Shown here one piece after another: positions 23,653-31,912 of a stretch of 32,024 nucleotides of DNA. The notes below the pieces were generated by a model. The model saw only the letters and a list, made by a program, of their open reading frames with translations. It was not told the origin of the DNA and made no database searches. How positions within the stretch are numbered: position 1 is the first letter of the stretch; every line of letters starts with the position of its first letter. Source of the stretch: Nitrospirota bacterium. Lineage in GTDB: Bacteria > Nitrospirota > UBA9217. The stretch is taken from NCBI GenBank assembly GCA_021783455.1, contig JAJXTW010000007.1, positions 1 through 32,024 on the forward strand. The letters run 5' to 3'. The position numbers were made by a program, and so were the translations under genes.

Positions 23653-24153
23653 ATGCTCACAACCGCATACATCGGCATCGGCTCGAACATAGGGGACAAA
23701 AAAGCCGCCTGTCGCCGGGCGATCAAACTGCTTGGCAAAGCGGGCCGCATTGTCGCTGCTTCTTCTTTCTATTGCACCGAGCCCGTCGGCTACCCGGACC
23801 AGGAAGAATTCGTCAACGCGGTGGTTGAACTCGAGACACCCTTGTCGCCGCCGGCGCTTCTGGCGCAGTGCCACGTGATCGAGGACGAACTGGGCCGGAG
23901 CCGTCTTGTCCGATGGGGGCCGCGCACCATCGATCTCGATATTCTTTTATACGGCGAGGCGGTACTAAACGATGCGGAACTCACGATCCCCCATCCGCTG
24001 ATGTCGGCGCGCGCGTTTGTTCTCATCCCGCTCGCTGAAATCGCGGACGAGGCGGTCCACCCGGTTTGTAAAGAGACGATCGCGCAGCTGCTTCACAATT
24101 TGCACGACGTTCACCGGGTTACTCTGTGTGATTCACCGGTTGATCAACCATGA
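23653..24153 (+). CDS. folK: 2-amino-4-hydroxy-6-hydroxymethyldihydropteridine pyrophosphokinase
   Basis: FolK transfers pyrophosphate from ATP to the pterin in folate synthesis. The 166-residue protein shows the standard motifs: TAYIGIGSNIGDK at the N-terminus, FVNAVVELET, and the signature RWGPRTIDLDILLYG with the metal-binding aspartates. PHPLMSARAFVLIPLAEI follows. The stop overlaps the ATG of the next gene (ATGA), so the two are translationally coupled. A folK gene directly after dapL is a familiar arrangement. Confidence 0.96.
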   Translation: MLTTAYIGIGSNIGDKKAACRRAIKLLGKAGRIVAASSFYCTEPVGYPDQEEFVNAVVELETPLSPPALLAQCHVIEDELGRSRLVRWGPRTIDLDILLYGEAVLNDAELTIPHPLMSARAFVLIPLAEIADEAVHPVCKETIAQLLHNLHDVHRVTLCDSPVDQP

Positions 24154-24815
24154 ACAAGCAAGCGGAGTCTCTTCGCCATACAAAATATATCGTGACCGAA
24201 GGTCCGATCGGCGTGGGCAAAACCAGCCTTACGTCGCTCATCGCCGAGGAGCTCGGCGCGCGCCTTATTCTCGAGCGTGCCGAGGACAACCCTTTTCTCG
24301 CCGATTTCTACAGAGACCCTGCCCGCTACCGGTTTCAGACGCAGATGTTCTTCCTGTTGAGCAGGTTCAGCCAGCAGCAGGAACTGGCCCAGCCGGACTT
24401 GTTCACGCGGATCACCATGAGCGATTATCTCTTCGACAAGGACCGGATCTTCGCCTACCTGAACCTCGACGAGAACGAACTCACGCTGTACGAGCAGTTC
24501 TACAGGATCCTGGAACCCAAAATCATGAGGCCCGACCTGGTGATCTTTCTCCAGGCGGACACGGACACCCTGCTTAAACGCATCAAAATGCGCGCGCGGC
24601 CCTTTGAAAAAGAGCTCAACTACGAATACATTGCGGCGGTCAACGAAGCGTATAATCAATTTTTTTTCCGGTACGCGGACACACCGCTTCTCGTCATCAA
24701 TACGTCCGATATCGATTTTGTCCACCGCAGGGAAGACCTCGACGATCTCTTGAAGCAGATTTTGGACATGAAACAGGGAACGCAGTACTACGTTCCGGTA
24801 TCGGGGAAAAAGTAA
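24150..24815 (+). CDS. Deoxynucleoside kinase (deoxyadenosine/deoxyguanosine kinase family)
   Basis: The 221-residue protein phosphorylates deoxynucleosides for salvage. The P-loop is GPIGVGKTS (G18 to S26). The family's acidic/arginine motif appears as MSDYLFDKDRIFA. A lid-like KRIKMRARPFEKELNYEYIAAVNEAYNQFF segment follows. The substrate (dA, dG or dC) cannot be told. The ATG overlaps the folK stop. In several Desulfobacterota, folK and this kinase precede panB-panC; here panC is on the other strand about 13 kb away. Confidence 0.93.
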   Translation: MNKQAESLRHTKYIVTEGPIGVGKTSLTSLIAEELGARLILERAEDNPFLADFYRDPARYRFQTQMFFLLSRFSQQQELAQPDLFTRITMSDYLFDKDRIFAYLNLDENELTLYEQFYRILEPKIMRPDLVIFLQADTDTLLKRIKMRARPFEKELNYEYIAAVNEAYNQFFFRYADTPLLVINTSDIDFVHRREDLDDLLKQILDMKQGTQYYVPVSGKK

Positions 24816-24897
24816 CGGGAACGGGACCCGGCGATGCGCTCCGTTCCCATCTTTGCCGTTGCGGTTTATCAGAGGATTGTGTAAGATTCAGCCACGT

Positions 24898-25833
24898 ATG
24901 GCGCTCTACATCGTTAAACGCATCCTTCTTTTTATTCCCACCCTCCTGGGCATAACGCTCATAACGTTCATCCTGATGCAGGCCCTGCCCGGCGACCCGG
25001 TCGCGGGCATGGCGGGCGAGCGCGCCAGCCCCGAAACCATCGCGCGCATCCGCGCGGAACTTGGTCAGAACAGGTCGCTTCCGCTTCAATACGCCGGGTA
25101 TTTAAAATTGCTCGCGACCGGAGAACTGGGCAGGTCCTATTACACGAACCGCAGGATAGCCGATGATCTTGTCCAGAAATTTCCGAATACGCTCAGACTG
25201 GCCCTTGCCGCAATGTGCTTTGCCTCGGTGTTCGGCATCGGCATGGGCGTCTTTTCCGCCGTCAAGCGGGGGACGAAATGGGACCGCCTCGTGACCCTCG
25301 TTTCCGTGGGCGGGATCTCGGTCCCGGTCTTCTGGCTGGGCCTTGCGCTGATGCTCCTGTTCTCCTTTTATCTGCGGTGGCTTCCGCCTTCGGGCATGGG
25401 CAACGGCAGCCTCCTCTACATCATTCTTCCGGCTGCGACGCTCGGCACCTTTTCCCTGTCCTACATAACGCGCATAACAAGATCGTCCATGCTCGAAACG
25501 CTTTCCCAGCCTTACGTTGCGGCTGCCCGCGCAAAAGGTCTTTCGGAAACCGCTGTCGTGCTGAAGCACGCGCTCAAAAACTCGCTCATCCCCATCATCA
25601 CGCTCATCGGCCTCGACCTCGGCTCCTATTTGAACGGCGCCGTCCTGACGGAAACCATTTTCGGATGGGACGGCCTCGGCCGCTACGCCCTGGACGGCAT
25701 TATCAAAAGGGATTACCCGGTGATCATGGGCGTCGTGCTCTTCGGCGCCGTAATCTTCGTTGCCATGGACCTGATCGTCGATATTTCATACCACTTTCTT
25801 GATCCCCGGGTGCGGGTGAAAAGTGAAAACTAG
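24898..25833 (+). CDS. dppB: DppB/OppB-type ABC transporter permease
   Basis: The 311-residue inner-membrane protein is the first permease of a dipeptide/oligopeptide/nickel-type ABC importer. It begins MALYIVKRILLFIPTLLGITLITFILMQALPGDPV, the family's typical first helix. It ends with the FLDPRVR motif. The cytoplasmic EAA loop that contacts the ATPase is AARAKGLSETAVVLKHALKNSLIPI. ATG 24898 is chosen; the frame continues 15 codons upstream to a TTG with no better support. The solute-binding protein and ATPases are not in the window, so the substrate is unknown. Confidence 0.93.
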   Translation: MALYIVKRILLFIPTLLGITLITFILMQALPGDPVAGMAGERASPETIARIRAELGQNRSLPLQYAGYLKLLATGELGRSYYTNRRIADDLVQKFPNTLRLALAAMCFASVFGIGMGVFSAVKRGTKWDRLVTLVSVGGISVPVFWLGLALMLLFSFYLRWLPPSGMGNGSLLYIILPAATLGTFSLSYITRITRSSMLETLSQPYVAAARAKGLSETAVVLKHALKNSLIPIITLIGLDLGSYLNGAVLTETIFGWDGLGRYALDGIIKRDYPVIMGVVLFGAVIFVAMDLIVDISYHFLDPRVRVKSEN

Positions 25834-25865
25834 CGGAGTGCGTCATCAATCTCTTTACCCGGGTC

Positions 25866-25935
25866 GTCATTTGAGCGCAGCGAAGGATCTTGTCTTCCCA
25901 AACTGTTGCAGACCCTTCCATTCGCTCAGGGCGAC
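25866..25935. repeat. Intergenic element F: long imperfect inverted repeat between the permease genes
   Basis: The left arm 25866-25889 (GTCATTTGAGCGCAGCGAAG and four more bases) pairs imperfectly with the right arm 25911-25935, whose complement begins GTCGCCCTGAGCGAATGGA. The shared core is GAGCG-AGCGAAGG. It lies in the 183-nt gap separating dppB from dppC, which are usually adjacent or overlapping. Unlike A-E it has no tandem units. It resembles a GTCATT-GAGCG-GAAGGATC type of intergenic repeat I have seen in unrelated bacterial genomes. Confidence 0.75.
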
Positions 25936-26016
25936 AGCACAGGGAAAGAAGTAGTGGACCCGCTACATCGGCAAAAACCTGTGATTCACCTGCTGTCGTG
26001 AGGCGTCATTCAGATC

Positions 26017-26850
26017 ATGAAAAAATTTTCTTTACGAGACCTTACCGAGAACACTCCCGCGCTGATCGCGGCGATCATCCTGGTTTTTCTTGTGTCCGTT
26101 GCCGCCTTTGGCCCCGCTCTTGTCCATTACGACCCCCTCTCCATGGACCTGGATAGTCTGAGGCAGCCGCCAAGCAAGGCCCATCTGCTCGGCACGGACA
26201 GCACGGGCAGGGATATTCTTTCGCGCCTCGTGTACGGCGCGCGGATATCGCTCAGCGTCGGTATTATCGCTTCCCTTCTTTCCCTGTCCATCGGCATCTT
26301 CTTCGGATTGATCGCGGGGTACTTCGGCGGCAAAACAGACTCCATTCTTTCCCAGTTTTTCGACATCTTCCTTGCCTTTCCCAGCCTGCTCCTCGCCATC
26401 GGCATCAGCGCCGTCATGCCAGCGGGCCTGACCTCGGCCATGCTCGCGATCACGCTCGTGGGATGGGCCGGATTTGCCCGCCTCGTTCGCGGCATCACGC
26501 TCTCGCTCAAGGAGCAGACCTATGTGGAAGCCTCCCGCGCCCTCGGCGCGACCCCCGCGAGGATTTTGTACAAGCACATCCTGCCGAACGCCCTCCCGTT
26601 GGTCGTTGTCGCGGGCAGCTTGCGCGTCGGCGGGTTCATCCTGCTCGAAGCGGCGCTGTCGTTTCTCGGGCTCGGGGTCCAGCCGCCCACGCCGACCTGG
26701 GGATCTATGATCAGCCTGAACCGCGCCTTTATCAACTCCGCCCCCTGGATGGTGATCTTTCCCGGGATCGCCATCAGCATCACCGTGATCAGCTTCAACA
26801 TCCTCGGCGATTTTCTGCGCGACAAGCTCGACCCGAGATCGCAGGTTTAG
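26017..26850 (+). CDS. dppC: DppC/OppC-type ABC transporter permease
   Basis: The 277-residue second permease starts with a single hydrophobic segment (ALIAAIILVFLVSVAAFGPAL). The marker LLGTDSTGRDILSRLVYGARISLSVG follows. Further membrane segments and the EAA loop EASRALGATPARILYKHILPNALPL come next. The C-terminus is LNILGDFLRDKLDPRSQ, classic for the family. It should pair with the DppB-type protein upstream. Element F separates the two, so messenger RNA levels of the pair could be uncoupled. No ATPase gene follows; the next genes are convergent. Confidence 0.93.
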   Translation: MKKFSLRDLTENTPALIAAIILVFLVSVAAFGPALVHYDPLSMDLDSLRQPPSKAHLLGTDSTGRDILSRLVYGARISLSVGIIASLLSLSIGIFFGLIAGYFGGKTDSILSQFFDIFLAFPSLLLAIGISAVMPAGLTSAMLAITLVGWAGFARLVRGITLSLKEQTYVEASRALGATPARILYKHILPNALPLVVVAGSLRVGGFILLEAALSFLGLGVQPPTPTWGSMISLNRAFINSAPWMVIFPGIAISITVISFNILGDFLRDKLDPRSQV

Positions 26851-26961
26851 GGACCTCATGCGGCTCTAAAGCGAGTGAACGTATTTATGCAATTCGTGTG
26901 TCGTGCGGCATCTTGATCTTTTTTGAAGCGCTTTTCCCGCCAGTTGGCCTTGTCCCTCACC

Positions 26962-26995
26962 CCTGCCGGAAAAGCTGCCAGGCTGGAATTTTTTT
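26962..26995 (+). terminator. Possible terminator after the permease genes
   Basis: CCTG (26962-26965) and CAGG (26979-26982) can close a short imperfect stem, and a run of seven T follows at 26989-26995. The whole 275-nt gap 26851-27125 between convergent genes shows no ORF I would support. Confidence 0.3.
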
Positions 26996-27125
26996 CGGAG
27001 AATAACAAAGGTGCAGGCTTGCCTCAATTACAAAACGGGCGAAAGCTTTTCTGCCGGCAGAGCGGATAGTCATGACGCACCGGCGGCGGTTTAGCGCTGC
27101 CATCGTCCAGTCGATTTCACGTGTC

Positions 27126-28193
27126 TTAACTGTACGTCAGTTTTCGCTCAAGGTCTTTCGAGCGGGAGATGCGTTTTGCCTCATCGAGAGTCAGGAGTTC
27201 CGCTTTGCAGAGCTGAATGAGATGCTGGTCCATTGTCTGCATGCCGTATTCGTCGCGTCCCTTTTCGATGTACTGCTCGATCTCGTCGAGTTTATTGTCC
27301 CGGATACACGCCTTAATGGAGGAAGTTGCATACATCACTTCAAGGACGGGAAGGATCGTTTCGTCTTTTTTCCCTCGTACAAGCCTCAGGGAGATAACTG
27401 CTATAAGGCTCTCTGCCAGCCTTTGCCTGATATTCTCATGCGCCTGGGGCGGAAAATAACCGACGATACGGTTGATGGACGAAGCCGTATTATTGGTATG
27501 AAGCGTGGATAATACGAGATGCCCCGTCTCCGCGGCCTTTACACAGGAGTCTACTGTTTCGAGATCGCGCAATTCTCCGACCATAATAACGTCCGGGTTC
27601 ATACGCATTGCAGACCGTAATGCAACGGTGAAACTTTCCGTATCGATGCCTACTTCCCTCTGGATAATACAGCTTTTGTTCGAAGTGAACAGGAACTCGA
27701 TCGGGTCCTCAATCGTAATGATATTGTAATCGAAATTATCATTGATAAACCTCATCATCGAAGCAAGCGTCGTTGATTTGCCGTTGCCGGTCGGCCCGGT
27801 GACGAGTATCAGGCCGTTCGGAGCCTGCGCAATCTTGCCGAGCACCGGCGGAAGATTCAACTCCTCGAACGTTCCGATCTGGTGAGGTATAACGCGCATG
27901 ACGACGCCGAGATTGCCGCGCTGACGGAAAATGCTCACCCGGAAGCGGCCGACATTCGCCAGGGTATAGGAAGTATCAAGTTCCTTCAAATCTTCGGGCA
28001 GCTTCCGGTTGTGCTGCTCCATGACCGCGTTTGCGACGAACTCGGTGTCTTTTTTCGTCAAGTTCCCGAGCTTGGAACGAATAAGATGGCCGCGCGCCCG
28101 GAACATCGGCGGGTTGTCGACCTCAAAGTGGATGTCCGAAACCCTTTTTTCGAAGGCAATGTTAAGAATCTGGTTAAATACGGTAACGTCCAT
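27126..28193 (-). CDS. pilT: PilT/PilU-family type IV pilus retraction ATPase
   Basis: This 355-residue hexameric secretion ATPase powers pilus retraction and twitching. The Walker A motif is GPTGNGKST (133-141; Asn replaces the usual Ser). The Asp box is TIEDPIE (160-166), Walker B is MNPDVIMVGE (198-207), and the His box is TGHLVLSTLHTN (223-234). The N-terminal PAS-like region contains SDIHFEVDNPPMFRARG. The C-terminal part (ACIRDNKLDEIEQYIEKG, YGMQTMDQHLIQL) lacks the classical AIRNLIREGK of PilT and leans to PilU. A paralogue role is therefore possible. It is 51 nt downstream of the DUF4388 gene and probably co-transcribed. Confidence 0.9.
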   Translation of the reverse strand: MDVTVFNQILNIAFEKRVSDIHFEVDNPPMFRARGHLIRSKLGNLTKKDTEFVANAVMEQHNRKLPEDLKELDTSYTLANVGRFRVSIFRQRGNLGVVMRVIPHQIGTFEELNLPPVLGKIAQAPNGLILVTGPTGNGKSTTLASMMRFINDNFDYNIITIEDPIEFLFTSNKSCIIQREVGIDTESFTVALRSAMRMNPDVIMVGELRDLETVDSCVKAAETGHLVLSTLHTNNTASSINRIVGYFPPQAHENIRQRLAESLIAVISLRLVRGKKDETILPVLEVMYATSSIKACIRDNKLDEIEQYIEKGRDEYGMQTMDQHLIQLCKAELLTLDEAKRISRSKDLERKLTYS

Positions 28194-28244
28194 GGCGCCG
28201 TTGTACCTCCGCGTTTTATCTTGGTCGAAGACACATTACTGTCT

Positions 28245-30026
28245 CTATGATGATTTTTGAGCCGCTTTCGCTACCTGTCTGCGGAAAATCGCGTATTCCA
28301 GAACAATACCCGCCTGCAGAGAAAGGAGCTCGAGCATATCGAGCCACACCGGAGACGCCTCTTTCTGCCCGAAATCCCCGTAGATCACCGCTGCGACCTT
28401 TCGATCGCTTATCAAGGGCAGCAGAATGATGGCGGGACTCAAGGGCTTGCCTATTTCTGCAAAAAATGTCCTGAGCGTTTCATCGCCGCTCTCTCCGTAA
28501 TAGACCCGCCCTTTTTCGATAACGTCCCGGAACACCGAAGGCTTTGCAAGCTGGATCTTCAGCCGGTCCGCCGGAGCCGGGCCCATGCTTTTTTCGGAAC
28601 TGATCCCTATGGCCCGTTCACCGATCAATTCGGTCGCACGGACGACAAGCGTGACCGCGCGCTCGAACATCTCGGAAACAGCCGTGAGGACCACGAGCGC
28701 CGCATCGGAAGGAATCTTGATCTTGCTCAGCGACGTGATGCCGTCTTTCAGTTTCCTGCCGTAGATATCGGCATCCTCGTGTCCGTACTGAAAACCCTTG
28801 ACATAAGACGTGAACGCGTCGACGAACTGTATCGTGTCCTTGATGTACGTTTCTCTCCGGCCTTCTTTCGGTGGTTTGGGGAGAACGGCCCTCACGCCCT
28901 CACGGTACGATTGAAGGATGAAATCACTGTCCTGAAGAGAGGCGAATTGGATCACGGGAACCGCAGAGTATTTTGCGCTCACCTGCTTCCTCAGGCCTGC
29001 AATTTTTCCCCGGGAAAATCCGCCCTCCGATTGTACGGGATTGTCAAAGACAACGAGAGGCATTCTCGCGGAAAGAAGGCACTGCGATACCATCCGGTCG
29101 AGCTCCTTTTCGTCGTCTGTGGCGAATGCGAGCACTCCCTCATCGTTACAGAGGGCCATGACTGAATGACGGATCAGCGTATCATTGCTGAACATGACGA
29201 CGGCCTTGCTCGCCTGCTTCGCCGCAGCGTCGGGCGCAGCCTTGCGACCCACGGATTTCCTCACAAAAGAAACAAAGGCCTCCTGCTCTTCGACGGAAAA
29301 ACCCGGGAGCAATTCTTTTATTGTCTGGCGATGGATTGAGTCCGGATCAAAAAGTTCCATTTCAGAAACAGGCCGGGGTATCTTCTTCTCAAGCCGGTCG
29401 AGGTCGGCAAGCCCGAGATCATCCGCGGTAACTATCGAACGGTCTCCTTTTGTTTGACCCTCGCTTTCCTCGGGAAGGACATCGGCATAGAGCGCCTCAA
29501 GGGAGGGAATGTCTTTCCCGGCCGCGCGGTCACGTTCCCGCTCGTCTAAGATGCGAAGTGCCTCCATTAAAACCATCTGGGCATCAACTTCCAGGTCCAG
29601 CTCTCCTTCGGTAGAAACGACGGGCGTGTCCGTGTCGAACGTAAAGGTGCCCTTTGTCCAGCTCATCAGCTCAACGATCGTCATCTCGACCAGCTTTTTG
29701 AGTCCCCTGCGGGCGTCTTCTTGCTTCAGCTTGCCCATTTGTATCAACGTAACAAGAAGCGGAATGTTTTTTTTATAGGTATTCTTCTTGTCACCCAATG
29801 CCTGCTTGAGATCGTCAATGGTTATGGCGCCCATCTTTACCAGGACGGTCCCGATGCGGACGCTGTTGTTAAAATGATTTGCACCGACGATGTATCCGTT
29901 TCTAAAAACAATCTTGCTTTCCCCTTTGCTCCCCTGAACGAAAAAAATACCCGATTTCCTCGTTGTGTGGACCAACTGGATAATGTCTACTAGGGACAGA
30001 TGTTCTAAATCTCCGGTAAACGCCAT
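28245..30026 (-). CDS. DUF4388 protein with receiver-like and GAF-like regions
   Basis: The 593-residue protein starts with a DUF4388 domain (about 1-140; FTGDLEHLSLVDIIQLVHTTRKSG and GTFTFD). A charged linker to about 270 follows. A receiver-like alpha/beta stretch (about 275-415) contains VVMFSNDTLIRHSVMALC, PLVVFDN and VRAVLPKPP. A GAF-like domain (about 430-585) contains FERAVTLVVRATE, LRTFFAEIGKPL and VAAVIYGDF. The receiver-like part keeps LPKP at the usual lysine position. Whether it retains phospho-acceptor aspartates is doubtful. DUF4388 proteins are often found with gliding or pilus motility genes; pairing with a PilT-family gene fits. Function is inferred as regulatory. Confidence 0.85.
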   Translation of the reverse strand: MAFTGDLEHLSLVDIIQLVHTTRKSGIFFVQGSKGESKIVFRNGYIVGANHFNNSVRIGTVLVKMGAITIDDLKQALGDKKNTYKKNIPLLVTLIQMGKLKQEDARRGLKKLVEMTIVELMSWTKGTFTFDTDTPVVSTEGELDLEVDAQMVLMEALRILDERERDRAAGKDIPSLEALYADVLPEESEGQTKGDRSIVTADDLGLADLDRLEKKIPRPVSEMELFDPDSIHRQTIKELLPGFSVEEQEAFVSFVRKSVGRKAAPDAAAKQASKAVVMFSNDTLIRHSVMALCNDEGVLAFATDDEKELDRMVSQCLLSARMPLVVFDNPVQSEGGFSRGKIAGLRKQVSAKYSAVPVIQFASLQDSDFILQSYREGVRAVLPKPPKEGRRETYIKDTIQFVDAFTSYVKGFQYGHEDADIYGRKLKDGITSLSKIKIPSDAALVVLTAVSEMFERAVTLVVRATELIGERAIGISSEKSMGPAPADRLKIQLAKPSVFRDVIEKGRVYYGESGDETLRTFFAEIGKPLSPAIILLPLISDRKVAAVIYGDFGQKEASPVWLDMLELLSLQAGIVLEYAIFRRQVAKAAQKSS

Positions 30027-30170
30027 GTCTATAATCCCTCAGGGGTACTGAATATCAGCCTGGAAAGCACACGTTTCATCAACAAGATAAAATCGACCAT
30101 CGTACAGCCCCTCGGAGACTTCCTGTACTTGGAACGGGATTATCCTAATCAGAGGGGATAACTACCGTGG

Positions 30171-30199
30171 ATTATATAATGATAGGGGATAAGAATCAA
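30171..30199 (-). promoter_or_regulatory. Promoter of the DUF4388-pilT operon with direct repeats
   Basis: On the minus strand, TTGATT (complement of 30194-30199) and TATAAT (complement of 30171-30176) are 17 nt apart. The plus strand has AGGGGATAA at 30153-30161 and again at 30184-30192, starts 31 bp apart, flanking the -10 box. The leader is about 138 nt. The 347-nt gap 30027-30373 holds no ORF I support. It also contains a small GCCTT/AAGGC hairpin (30275-30287), with four T beyond it on the minus strand. Confidence 0.75.
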
Positions 30200-30373
30200 G
30201 TGCGCTTCTAAAAACAGCTAAAAATAAACAGAATCATGAATCGGCAAGTATGCCATCCGGTTAACGCAACAAAAGCCTTTTTAAGGCAGCGGCCCTCATA
30301 ATCTGCTCCTCCACCTCCGGCCGGAACGGTCCCGTGACAAATTCAGTTTGTAAATTATTCTATTAGTGTTAGT

Positions 30374-31174
30374 ATGTTTTCCATGGTTGACGCTATCCGC
30401 GCAAAAAAATCTTTGGGCCAGAACTTCTTACGGGACCCGCACTACCTTAAAAAAATCGCCGACGCTGCCGACATCGGCCCTGGAGACCAGGTATTGGAGA
30501 TCGGGCCGGGCTTCGGCCATCTTACGCAGGTGCTCGCCGAACGTGCGGGGACCGTGCTTGCCCTCGAAATCGACGAACGGCTCATGCCGCATCTCCACAC
30601 GGAATTCGGCGCCTACCGGAATGTCGAGATCGTTCATGCCGACGCACTCGACTATCCCTACGAATCGCTCCCCGGCAAATGGAAGGTCGTGGCGAACCTC
30701 CCCTATTATATTTCCACTCCCATCATTCAAAAGCTGATTTTGCACCGGGACAGGTTTCAGAGCCTCACGATCATGCTGCAGAAGGAAGTAGCGGAGCGGA
30801 TCGCCGCTCCGCCCGGAGGAAAAGAATACGGGTTTCTTTCGGTCCTCGTTCAGCTCTATGCGCTCCCGCGGGTCCTGTTCACTGTGCCGCCCGGCGCCTT
30901 CACACCGAGGCCCGAGGTTGACTCGTCCGTGATGACGCTTCTGATGCGCGACCGTCCTGCGGTTTCTGTCGAAGACGAAAATTTTTTCATGGTCGTGGTT
31001 AAGGCCGCGTTCTCCCAGCGAAGGAAAACCCTCAGAAATTCTTTGAAGCAGCTTGGTGCAGGCAAAGAGAAGATGGAGTCGATTCCCGGCACGATCGGCG
31101 TTGATCTCGGGAGGCGGGCGGAGACCCTTTCGCTCGGAGAATTCGGCAGGCTTGCGGCGTTTCTTCATCCCTGA
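30374..31174 (+). CDS. rsmA: 16S rRNA (adenine(1518)-N6/adenine(1519)-N6)-dimethyltransferase
   Basis: RsmA (KsgA) dimethylates two adenines in helix 45 of 16S rRNA during small-subunit maturation. The 266-residue protein has LGQNFL (14-19), the SAM-binding motif LEIGPGFGHLT (41-51), and the catalytic NLPYYIS (108-114). The C-terminal domain carries AFSQRRKTLRNSLK. The ATG at 30374 lacks a visible Shine-Dalgarno; ATG 30383 is an alternative three codons in. I found no convincing promoter close upstream. Confidence 0.96.
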   Translation: MFSMVDAIRAKKSLGQNFLRDPHYLKKIADAADIGPGDQVLEIGPGFGHLTQVLAERAGTVLALEIDERLMPHLHTEFGAYRNVEIVHADALDYPYESLPGKWKVVANLPYYISTPIIQKLILHRDRFQSLTIMLQKEVAERIAAPPGGKEYGFLSVLVQLYALPRVLFTVPPGAFTPRPEVDSSVMTLLMRDRPAVSVEDENFFMVVVKAAFSQRRKTLRNSLKQLGAGKEKMESIPGTIGVDLGRRAETLSLGEFGRLAAFLHP

Positions 31175-31257
31175 TGGATGCCGCCTTTGCCGGCCCCGGC
31201 GCGTCGCAGCTGTGCAGGGTCCTGCTTTCCGTCGATAACCCATTCGGCCTTTTCACC

Positions 31258-31285
31258 TTGACATTTTTTTGCCATTCCCTATAAT
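31258..31285 (+). promoter_or_regulatory. Consensus sigma-70 promoter of gmhA
   Basis: TTGACA at 31258-31263 and TATAAT at 31280-31285, both perfect hexamers, are 16 nt apart. Transcription would start near 31292, giving a leader of about 35 nt containing CAGGGAG before the ATG. Confidence 0.85.
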
Positions 31286-31325
31286 TAACGCCTGATCTTC
31301 AGGTTTCTGCTCAGGGAGTATCGCC

Positions 31326-31907
31326 ATGAAAGATGCGATCATACAAGCCTTTGACGAAAGCGCCCAGGTCAAGGTCAAATTCGTCAGAGAAAATATCGAC
31401 AAGATCATCGACGTGGTCCAGCTCATTGCCCAGGCCTTCCGCGAGGGCAAGAAGGTCATCCTCTTCGGGAACGGCGGAAGCGCCATGGATGCCTCGCACA
31501 TCGCAGCGGAATTCGTGAACCGTTTCCTCATGGAGCGGCCGCCCCTGCCCGCGATCGCGCTGAACACCGACACGGCGGTGCTCACGAGCATCAGCAATGA
31601 CTACGACTTCTCGCAGGTCTATTCGAAACAGCTGTCCGCCCTGGGCCACGAAGGCGACGTCGTGATCGGCATCAGCACGAGCGGCAATTCTCCGAACGTG
31701 ATTAAGGCGATCGACGTGGCGAAAAAAAACGGCATGAAGACCGTGATCCTGACCGGCGGCACCGGCGGCAAGCTGGCCAACGTGGCGGATTACACCTTCA
31801 TTGTGCAGACCAAGGCCACGCCGCGGATCCAGGAGACCCACATCACCCTCGGCCATGCCATCTGCCAGATGGTGGATGAAGAACTTTTCGGCAACCACAA
31901 CAAATAG
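31326..31907 (+). CDS. gmhA: Phosphoheptose (sedoheptulose-7-phosphate) isomerase
   Basis: GmhA isomerises sedoheptulose 7-phosphate to D-glycero-D-manno-heptose 7-phosphate, the first step to the LPS inner-core heptose. The 193-residue SIS-domain protein shows the family blocks FGNGGSAMDASHIAAEFVNRF, ISNDYDFSQVYSKQL, GISTSGNSPNV and RIQETHITLGHAICQMVDEELF. The last contains the active-site Glu/His region. The ATG has CAGGGAG 8 nt upstream and a near-perfect promoter. It implies a Gram-negative envelope with heptosylated LPS. Confidence 0.95.
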   Translation: MKDAIIQAFDESAQVKVKFVRENIDKIIDVVQLIAQAFREGKKVILFGNGGSAMDASHIAAEFVNRFLMERPPLPAIALNTDTAVLTSISNDYDFSQVYSKQLSALGHEGDVVIGISTSGNSPNVIKAIDVAKKNGMKTVILTGGTGGKLANVADYTFIVQTKATPRIQETHITLGHAICQMVDEELFGNHNK

Positions 31908-31912
31908 GCCCC

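Noticed and set aside
28257-29165. Plus-strand open frame opposite the DUF4388 gene
   Set aside because: Antisense shadow; the minus-strand frame has clear domains, a promoter and a ribosome binding site.
30334-30376. Promoter for rsmA immediately upstream of its start
   Set aside because: AT-rich boxes exist but no -35/-10 pair with acceptable spacing leaves room for a leader.
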